NCBI GenBank assembly: GCA_021596325.1
Contig: JAKGDA010000015.1
Coordinates: forward strand, 124,001 to 188,000
Direction: 5' to 3'
Source: Parafenestella ontariensis
Lineage: Eukaryota > Ascomycota > Dothideomycetes > Pleosporales > Cucurbitariaceae
DNA length: 64,000 nt
Shown here: one piece after another, positions 55,621 to 64,000 of the stretch
How the letters are laid out: the number at the start of each line of letters is the position of its first letter
Position numbering within the stretch: position 1 is the first letter of the stretch
Translations under genes and position numbers: made by a program
Notes under the pieces: generated by a model
The model's input: the letters and a program-made list of their open reading frames with translations, nothing else
Told to the model about the DNA's origin: nothing
Databases searched by the model: none

Positions 55621-58600
55621 TTGTTATAGTGTGAAGGATATAGTAAAGTTTGAAGAGGATCTGAAGTTCTTTATAGAGATCTAAAATATGAACAATATAA
55701 TAAAACGTAAAATTACAAACGATACGCGGGCGTTCCCATAGGTTCAGAAATAACGGAACATACCAGAATTTGATGTTGTTTGCCGTGAAGTTTGGTAACA
55801 CATCAAATCTGAGCACCAAACGCACGAAGCCGAAATCCAATCTCCTCAGCTAAATCTGGAAATCAACTCCAGTACTTTCCTGGGTCGGTACCGCTCTTTG
55901 TAGACCAAGACATTTAGAGATAATTAAGAAAATGCTGGTAAGAGAGCAGGCAGCAACTCGAACAACCATGGTACCCAGTAACCCTTTACCACTTTTATCG
56001 CCTGTCATCAACTTAGTAAGCCACAGAGAAAAATGTTAGGGGTCTGATGAGGCAACAAACGACTAAAGCTTTCAGATGTAAAGCCGTGCTATAAAAGGTT
56101 GTGCGCTCGGTTCGTCGCCTGGTCGTTTTCTCGTCTTTACAGACCCCTGTTATCCCCAATCGCAACGGACAACATGTAGTACAGAAACTCACGGAACTTA
56201 GCTGCGCCACAGCTCGTTTTAGTCGTGAAGCCTGAATACCTTCACGGCACTCAATGGTACTTTTTGAACATGCAAAAGTGGCTGAGGATAGTCATACTGA
56301 TGTATAAACATTGATTTGGCGTTGTAGTGTCCGCTGCTAGCTGGCGTTGACGTTACTTGTCTAAAAAGAAATAAACATCCACTTGACGTGTGTCGGATTC
56401 AAACAAACACAACAAGCTTCAGAGAAACGTACTTATCGTATGTCGTCAGTAGCACTGAACCCATTCGTTCATACATGCATGCGAAAGAGAATGCACACCA
56501 CACCAACATACAAAGTCGCTAAACCATTCCGTCTTCCCACGCATCCCTACTTTCCAACCTCGCATACAACAACGACCACACGGACCTCTCTCCCAACTCA
56601 AAGGTACCGGTACCGGTTACACCAAGTGATCTACGTCCCCGTATCTGCAATGCAGCCAATCTCGTCCGCTCGCATCATCGCGGATCGATAATGCATGCAG
56701 ATGAGCCGATTCAGATTTATACGTATCCGAACCCCTATCCGCCGGCCCAGGCGTGCAGCTGATGATGATGGCTGTTGTCCCTGCGTCATCGGCCGGGACA
56801 GGTGGCCATGCAGGACCTTGTGCACGCACATGCTACCACCATCGTTGGCTGGCTTGCATGTACTTGTTACTTGCACGGCGGGCCATCCGACTATTGGCTT
56901 ATCGTATACCTCATGGACCCGTTTACGGGTAAATCGGAAGGAAGGATTCGTTGACAGCTGTACGTACTAGTGGGTGGGTGATGGTGGCACCACCTCATCG
57001 GATTCATCGCAAGAAGTGTTGAGTCGTGGGCTGAGTGCGTTGTCATTTTTCCAGACTCAGTAGTTGATATTGACGAAAGAGAATCATGCACATACTCGTA
57101 TCTGTCGCGGTTAGAGAGGCCGTCTTGGAGTATGTAGGTAGCCTTCTGATCTTGTGCAGTGAATGTAACTGTAACGCGTGTCCCCCTTGCATAAATCATC
57201 GCTGACAAAACGAGAAGTCAAGGAAAAAGGTGGGGCTGGATGGACTAGTGTGAGACAAAAAGGAAAAGATGGGTGGAGAGATAAAGTTCAGCGTTAGTGA
57301 AGTTAGTGCTTCACCTGGACACTTTTGACATGCCGAGGGGCTTAAGATTTCCGGCATGAGACCAATTGAAAGCTTCCATTGATGATAACCAGCCTCCATA
57401 CGCCGTTATTCGCTGGTGAGGGCGGTGATTATTGTATAGTGAAGCAGCCTGGCTGCTTTTATCCATAGCATGACAGGCTCAACTGTGAAAGACGGCAACA
57501 CATTAGCGATTCTAGATCGTTGGTTCCAAGTCTTCAACTTGCGCGACTCCAGGCGACACTGGCAAACTCTACGAATCGTAGAGCCAGAACGATACCAGTG
57601 GCTGCGAAAAGGTTGCTAGACAACTGGCGGCGGTGCTACGACGCTGCATCGGTGGATGCGGTCGTATTACTATATGCACTTTAAATCGCTCAACATGTTG
57701 GTCGCTGCTGTCAAAGAGGTGGTGACATGCAGGTGCAGCACCCATCAGACACAAGCGCACGTGAACTGCCCTGCGACATAGAATATACGGTGTAATCCCG
57801 GTTGGGACCTGTCCATAACGGTAGAAAGGTGCGTGTCATTGAGCGGAACCAATCGTCAATAACTCCGCAAATGCTGCATTGAACTGAGAGCGCCGTTATG
57901 CGTACCTTGATCAAGTTACTGTAACCACGTCATAGACTGTATTTGAATAGACGGTTTCAAAACCCCGCGATTGTCTCTGGTCAAGCTTGCAGAATCTTTG
58001 GCACGGTGAGGGTTTCCGACAGTGAGTTAGATGACCATGACCTATAACCCAATCTGCCATTTACTGCATCCGACGGCTATGGCCGGATATGTTCGTATAT
58101 CTGGGATGTTTAAGGACGTCCTGATAATTATGTGGGGATCATCCTGTCTGGCGGTGAAGATGCTTTTTTCGCCGATCGGACCGTGGGCACTTGATGGAAA
58201 TAAGATCATGAGAGAAGCAACTGGATTGTCCGCGAAATCTTGTACCGAGCTGTTTGGCCAGGTTTGGCTGCCAGTGTGGGTTCGTAGAGGCAGCGTGGGT
58301 AGAACGGGTTTGCTTTAAAATAGCCGAACTGAAACAAGACCGAAGCTCTAGGTGACGAAGAGCCAGTGACGAATGAGAAAAACCAGACAGCATGAAGTGT
58401 TAATGAATGTCCACTGAAGAAGCCATTGCGATACGTCCAAAAGGTGAATAGATGGTCACACATGAGATGCCCGGCTTCTGAAGAGGCTGTCAACGTAAAC
58501 CAATGTCGATTGATCACAGAGCCATGCCCAATTGTTTCAAGCTCAACCGGGGATAGTGTCGACAGCGAGAAATGGGGGTTCAAAGTGCAATAACAAGCAC

Positions 58601-59840
58601 TTATTGCCGGGAGATCATCGCAACGGTGGTGATGCTGGGCCTGAGGGACGAAACATAGCCTCGCACAAACTTCTACATCATCATGTGCCTGACAAGGTTA
58701 TTTAGTGGGGTGAATATTTTCGACTGAACCCGGGACGATCATGACCACGACTTCATCAACTGGCGGCAGTTACGGAGCGGTGAAAGCCCTTCTTACGATG
58801 ATGTCCATTTCAATCAACTTGCTTGTTCCAAATACCAGGTTTCGTTGCTGTGGTGTACCATCAGATAGCCATCCGGCCAGCTCACTGGATCAAGACGGTG
58901 AGTGATCGGGAGAGATCTGTGGGGACACTGATGCCTGCAAGCACCCATGCATTGTGCAACAAGGCTTGCAGAACCCTCGGCCACATCAAGGTCTTTGCAT
59001 TTCCGAACGTGCCTCCAAAGATACACTTCCTGGCACTATAAGTGTTTATCAACCTGGGGAGAGGTGCGAGCTGCGCGGCAACGGGTCACAGGTCCGCTTC
59101 GATGATAAGGTGCGAGGCTTGTACATGTGCCACAGATGTCACCTTGTTTGTCACCTTCGTTTTCGTCTTGCTGCTGTCCACCAATCCCTTCCACCCGAGG
59201 TTTTTGTTCAACCCGACTGAGATCTGATCGATGGTGGTTTGAAGTCAAGGCGGTGACCGAAGTACCGACCAGGTGGTCAGGTGGTGCAGTTGACGACTGG
59301 TTGCAACGCGGACAGAGCGCGGGATTCTGGGAAATTTGCACATCATGACTGCTCTTGCATAGCGGATCTATGTAATGTGGGGGTAGCTTTGATGACTGAA
59401 GACGGTCAACACAGGACGCGGATCCCATTGCACTGGTCGTCAGCAGCCTCGCTATAACGCAGAACCTGATGAGAGCGCCAAAACTAACCTAACCCTGATA
59501 TTGAAGAGCGGGTGTGACGGACCTTCGAATCCAGGTCAGAGGTTGCTTTGGGAAGCAGAAGGCGTTCGTGGCTTTTAAGCTCGTATGACAGCGCCGGTCA
59601 CAATTCCTGCAAGCTTGGATGGACTGCTCGCAGCACGGAAATGCGCGGTCTTCCAATGCAAGGGCATCCCTCACTACAGATGATCTTCAGCAGGGAGTAG
59701 CAACTGTCCTGCTCCAGGCGTCGCTGCTGCCTCCGTTGGCCAAGACGGCAAACAGGCGCTTCCCTCTGCGCATCAAGAGGAATGTTTAGCCGAATCTAGG
59801 GAAACGGGCCAGGGGGCTAAGCTATAGTCGCGGAGCGATG

Positions 59841-59856
59841 GCGTCGCCGGCGACGC
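59841..59856. repeat. Perfect 16-bp palindrome GCGTCGCCGGCGACGC
   Basis: The sequence equals its own reverse complement and is flanked on both sides by CTATAG (59822 and 59855 regions), making a nested symmetric structure. Confidence 0.7.
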
Positions 59857-62800
59857 TATAGTGGACTGACAGCTCCTAGGTAGGCCGCGACGAGGGCTTG
59901 GCAAGAGGTAGCGAACGGCGGATGCCCAGAACAAAGAGGGTGACGGTCTGTCAGGCGGTCAACTGCTGTTGTGTGACAGCGTGGTGGTTCACGTTGCGAC
60001 TGCACGGTGGCATCGCAGTTTGTGCGTGTCGTCGAGGGGTTGCTGGGACTGGCAGCTGCCGTTCCTGGGGTTCGAGAGTGGCACGATACCGAGCGAAAGG
60101 TTCTTCCACCGACCAGGATCATCATGTTCGACAGCGGCCATTATCCTGGTAGAGACGGGCGGGGCTTGCATGGGCACACGATCTGGGGCGGTCAGGACAG
60201 AGGACGTGAGGAAGAACTGGGGACACGGCTGAGAAATGGGAGCGTCTAATCGGTCTCGCATCCCACTGTGGCGCTGGAGGTCATTGCTAGTCCGGCACGG
60301 CTGCCGAATCGATAGTTGTAAGGCTGTGCTGTGAAGAGGGGCTATTGATTGACGCGACTCGACCCGACTCACGAAACGAAACGAAACGTAAAACGTGGTG
60401 AATGTTGGCTTGTGGGCCCGGGTTTCATGGAGTTGGAGAGTTGCAGCGTCGAGGCGGCGACTGAGCTTGCTTTTTCTTGCACCAAGCTGCTGCGGACCCA
60501 GCCGCCAGACATGGACAGCCTGGAGAATGTCTCGTGTCCGGATGGTGAGGTGACGGCAGCGTTCCGGCACGAAAGGCACGAAAGGCGGCGGTACTCTCCA
60601 GATGGCTCTACTGTTTGTTTGGCGTAAGGTTTGATCGCCCGGCTAGCGGGACGCGATCAGCATGTCGGGCAGGTGCGATCCTGATTCAGGGAAGGTGCGA
60701 CCATCCCTACTGCCAATCACCGCCGGCGCACACGTCGTCGCACCTCCCCCAAACTGCCCGCCAGCAGTCCGTTGCGTCTGTCATGTCAGCTGTCACCCGA
60801 GAAGGGGCTTTCATCCTCCCGCTGCACGCCTCTGAGCTCCCTCCTGCTCTTGGGGCGACATACCGAGGCTTCAGAGACGCCTTGGGGGCCGTAGTTCTCT
60901 CCATCGGTCACCCTCCTACTGCATGCATATGGGGGTTCAAGGAAACCTCTAGTGAGCCAACGAATGCTCCAGTCTTCTCTAGATACGGCTCCCCTCAACC
61001 TGTGGTGGAAAACCGTACACCGTGGGTCACTACTCGCTCGATACGGCGGCAGACAGTTGAGCACGTCGTCGTCCTAATTGCTACTCTTGTACGACGCAGC
61101 CGACGCCTTTTCTCCTTCCTTAAACTCTCTTTTGCAGCGCTAGCTGCATCTTATACCTCGACACGACAGCAAGGCTCCCGCTCCTGGATGCTGGAAAGGC
61201 TCTGTTGCACAAACCGCGCACCCTCCCAGCCACCAGCCCGGTTCTGGCCTGCGGCAGCTGTCTGCCGGCCATGGTACCTTGTGCTGGGCGACCGACACGC
61301 CGTCAACATGGCTCCGACTTGCACAGCATCTCACTCTCGTCGGATTGCCCTCCGCTCTGGTTCACGGTGGGTTCGGGTACGCTGTGGTTCATGCTGCACT
61401 TAACCCTCCGAACTTGCAGCCGTCTCCAAATGAGCAAATTCCCCCTCCAATAGCTTCTCGGTCCCGCTGTATAAGCAATTATATGGTACCGTGCCACCGG
61501 TCCCTGGTAGATGTTGTGTACACATGTCCCGTTCAGCAACCAGCAACCAGGGCTCATCCGGTTTAGCTAGACCCACAAGCGCGACTCCGTCAGCCTGAGC
61601 ACACCTAGGAACAAATTCGTATTATCGATGGCTGGCACAGTGGGAGCTCTCAGCCTTGGTAAGCTGTACCGGATCATGGCGAGACTGTGGAAGATTTTTC
61701 TTCGCGGAGGGTAGCAACGATGCGAGGCCTGAGACGATGGCTTCCATGCTAACCAGTGCTTAGCATTCTCGGCTGTCGCCTTGATGGAACCTTGACAGGT
61801 TGCTGCGGCATCCAGTGTGGGAGCGCAGATGAGGTAATCGATGGGGAACCAGTAAGGTGCATGGGACAGAACGGGCGAGAGACAGATGCATCCCTGTTCG
61901 TTTCTGCGCCAAAACAGAAGCACCGGGATCTGCATCCATACTGGTCTAGTAAGCGGTAGAGACAGCGGCGACTGTCTGATGGCGCGTCTAGCGCAAGGCC
62001 TGCAGCAGATGGTGCGGCTTTACCACCGGCTCGTGCCTCGAGTTGCGGCGCAGTGGAAGGGCCTCCTCTTTTCCTCGGCCAGCGTGCACCTAACCAGAGC
62101 CCGCGTCGTGCACACTCGGAGAATATAGACTAAACTTTGACCCTCACCTGTCAAAGGCGCAGACGTCGTGCCAGACGCGCCTGTCTGTCCTCTACTGGCG
62201 CCTGCTGGCATTCCCCTGGCGCATCTCCTAGGTGCAAGATCGCGGTGCATGCTTGAAGTACGGCCCGTTGCATCTGCTTTGCCTAGAAACGCCTCCTTCG
62301 CTCACTGTGCTGTTTACTTCTTAAACACCTCACGCCCGTTATCACGACCTTGACTGTTCCTCTGCCAGCTATTGAACCTGGCGCCCGTCTGTCTTCCCGC
62401 TTTGAGCCTGCGACACACGACTTGTACATTGTTTTAATCATAAATAAGCTTTGTTATCATAATTCTCTTATCCGGCCGGTAACACTGGACACGGTTAGGT
62501 GTATATCTGCGACATATTCCATGGTTCAGCGGCTTAGTAGCTTTGGGTGTTCCTGCAATCCCTTTTTACATCATCATCACCCCATACATAACTCTTATGT
62601 GAGTAGTGCGCTTCCTGCAACCGGTATATAGAATTTAGGTCCCAGGGGAAAGAGCTCCATGATCAGGTCCCCCCATGTCGCCTGCCAGACAAGTGTGGGA
62701 TGCAGCTGTCAAGAACTTTGGTTCCGCGAGGCCGTTCACGATGGCATTTAGCAAGACTTGCTAACCAGAAAATGACTCCAGAGTATTTAACTGTGCTCCC

Positions 62801-62915
62801 GTCGCACTTCATGGAATATCTTACACTTCAAGATATTCCGCACCGCCACTGCGACCCGCTGCACTCACGCAGAATGACATCCTCTCAGAGGTCGTTGGGT
62901 AACATGGCCGCTGCG

Positions 62916-63132
62916 GTAAGTGTAGTTGATGGCTCTTATTCTTCTTTCTCTGCATTACCCCCCTCCTCTGGCCGTACACCTGTTCATCCTCCACTCCAAA
63001 GTGATCCCCGTCCTACTTGCTACCACTTGCGACGTCGCGAGGACTCTAAAGGGAAAGGCAAAGCAAGCATTACATATTACTGTGAAGGCGCACCTCCACT
63101 GCATCACCTCCAACTCCCGTTCCTTCCTGTAG
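62916..63132 (+). other. Predicted 5'-leader intron of the last gene
   Basis: Donor GTAAGT after GCTGCG and acceptor TGTAG after a pyrimidine-rich tract (CTCCCGTTCCTTCCTG). Splicing puts the short ORF that starts at 62874 out of frame with the main protein, so it would act as an upstream ORF. Confidence 0.45.
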
Positions 63133-63152
63133 GCGATGAAGGACACACATCG

Positions 63153-64000
63153 ATGTTTCGAGGACGGTCTCCTTCACCGCAGCCTTCTGAGGGCTTTTGT
63201 TTTCGCCCTCGCAAACGATCAGCTTCACCAGAATCGTTGGGGATAGCTTTGGACATGAGTTTTCGCCCCAGTGCCGCGAGAGATTCCTACGAAGCCGGAT
63301 TTGCATATTCCCAAGCCCGAACAGTCAATCGCGATTTGCCAGTCCGGCAATCCGTGAGCAGCACTCTGACCGACGAGCAGAACCATCACATGCGCAATTC
63401 TCCGCCTATTCAGCCTGGAGAACAAAATTTCTCAGGCAAACTACCTTCTTTCTCCGAGGTAAGTCCTTATCTCTTACCTGCTTTGGCAGCCCGCTAATCC
63501 CCAAAGTTTCTCCATACTACAAGAACAACACCACCGCGGACACCCTCCCGCCGAAACGGCTCGGCCACAAATTCCCCGCAAGCGAAGTTCCATTTTGATG
63601 ACGTTGCATGGACAGACAGCAAGCGTAGGCGCGTTGACACACTGGGGGATATCTATGCTCGGCCCTCCGCTACCGCTGAACAGCTGTCTGTCAATCCCCG
63701 ACGCATGAGCAGTGCTATCGACCCTGCTCTTGACAACTACGCATCGCCTCCGCCTGCACAATACAGGGAATTACAAGCGCCAATCCCCCATCATCATCAT
63801 CATCATCACCGCCCGACTCAATCTTACCCGCCGCCTCCACACCCATCAATTCCGATGAGGACACCATTCCGTCATGAACCATCCCCTCCACCTTCTCAAA
63901 GCAACGGACTTTATGCGCAGCAACCTCTGCGCCAGAGCGTGGTTGCTCAAAGCGCCTACCCTCAGTCGCTAGTTCAGCATGGCGCACCGTATGAGCAAAG
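63153..64000 (+). CDS. Large disordered nuclear-type regulator, 5' part (cut by window edge)
   Basis: Two exons so far, join(63153..63458,63507..64000), about 266 aa and open at the right edge. It starts MFRGRSPSPQPSEGFCFRPR. The junction reads LPSFSE|FLHTTRTTPPRTPSRRN, and the frame then continues FHFDDVAWTDSKRRRVDTLG. It is rich in Ser, Pro, Arg and Gln, has putative basic nuclear signals (RPRKRS; SKRRRVD), a seven-His run near 64000 minus 200 bp, and no membrane segment. The DNA-binding or catalytic domain, if any, lies beyond the window. The layout of a long gene-free upstream region, an intron in the leader and an upstream ORF is common for fungal developmental transcription factors, but I could not assign a family. 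Confidence 0.7.

Larger units (their letters stand above)
55621..63152. other. 7.5-kb gene desert and regulatory/leader region
   Basis: No gene is supported across this interval. ORFs such as 59989-60579 (minus) and 60615-61403 (plus) lack domains and have compositions of untranslated GC-rich DNA. There is an AT-rich patch at 55620-55760 and a perfect 16-bp palindrome at 59841-59856. The right part contains a predicted spliced 5' leader of the last gene (exon with short upstream ORF from 62874; intron 62916-63132). Confidence 0.4.

Noticed and set aside
59989..60579. 196-codon minus-strand ORF
   Set aside because: No domain, no signal, overlapped by plus-strand ORFs of equal quality.
60615..61403. 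262-codon plus-strand ORF in the right-hand desert
   Set aside because: Composition (Arg, Ser, Cys, Trp scattered) is that of GC-rich non-coding DNA and several opposing ORFs of similar length overlap it.
63785..63808. CAT repeat as a separate satellite feature
   Set aside because: It is an in-frame seven-His run within the last gene and too short to treat as an independent repeat.

Overview
The window looks like a chromosome segment of a filamentous ascomycete. A Woronin-body HEX1 gene ending in the peroxisomal signal SRL restricts it to Pezizomycotina. Overall gene style (GC near 50 %, introns mostly 50-60 nt with GT..AG ends, spread single genes, an F-box-like protein and several lineage-type unknown proteins) suggests Dothideomycetes, probably Pleosporales. 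The species cannot be fixed from the sequence alone. I reconstructed 22 protein-coding genes with good support and list a few weak candidates separately. Exon joins were worked out by hand from GT..AG sites plus reading-frame and family continuity. I saw no rRNA, no convincing tRNA, no intact transposon and no CRISPR.

Layout. 1-8.4 kb: edge of a calycin-like gene (-), a secreted GPI-anchored PLC-like phosphodiesterase (+), a Zn2Cys6 transcription factor (-) divergent from a short-chain dehydrogenase (+), and an acidic/RS-rich protein (-). 8.4-11.4 kb: no clear gene, perhaps gene debris. 11.4-17.0 kb: mitochondrial PPR-like protein (-) sharing a 246-bp promoter with cytochrome c oxidase subunit VIIa (+), then a CCDC47-like ER protein (+). 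17.3-19.9 kb: GH18 chitinase (-) with a CBM18 inside the catalytic domain and a long acidic tail. 22.4-26.1 kb: hex1 (+) with an ATG-free open leader, and a 2-oxoglutarate/Fe(II) oxygenase (+). 28.6-36.1 kb: an unknown protein, an MFS sugar transporter and an F-box-like protein, all (+), separated by 1-3 kb gaps. 36.6-46.2 kb: a PGAP4-like glycosyltransferase (-), an unknown leucine-rich protein (+), an OCH1-type mannosyltransferase (+) and a Gln/Pro-rich protein (-). 48.4-55.6 kb: annexin with a QYGAPPP-repeat N terminus (+), a small Cys-pair ORF (-), an alpha-arrestin (-), an AiiA-like metallo-beta-lactamase (+) and a polyproline protein (-). 55.6-63.1 kb: a gene desert leading to the 5' half of a large nuclear-type regulator (+) that runs off the right edge.

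How genes relate. Most are independent housekeeping or cell-wall/secretory functions: chitinase, OCH1, PGAP4-like enzyme and GPI protein all concern the cell surface and secretory pathway; COX VIIa and the PPR protein are both mitochondrial. The clearest regulatory pairing is the Zn2Cys6 factor with the divergent dehydrogenase, whose shared spacer carries three copies of a GGCAACTAYG element. No secondary-metabolite cluster is evident. The most unusual features are the ATG-depleted but open 5' region of hex1, the chitinase domain insertion, and the 7.5-kb desert with a spliced 5' leader and a short upstream ORF before the last gene.
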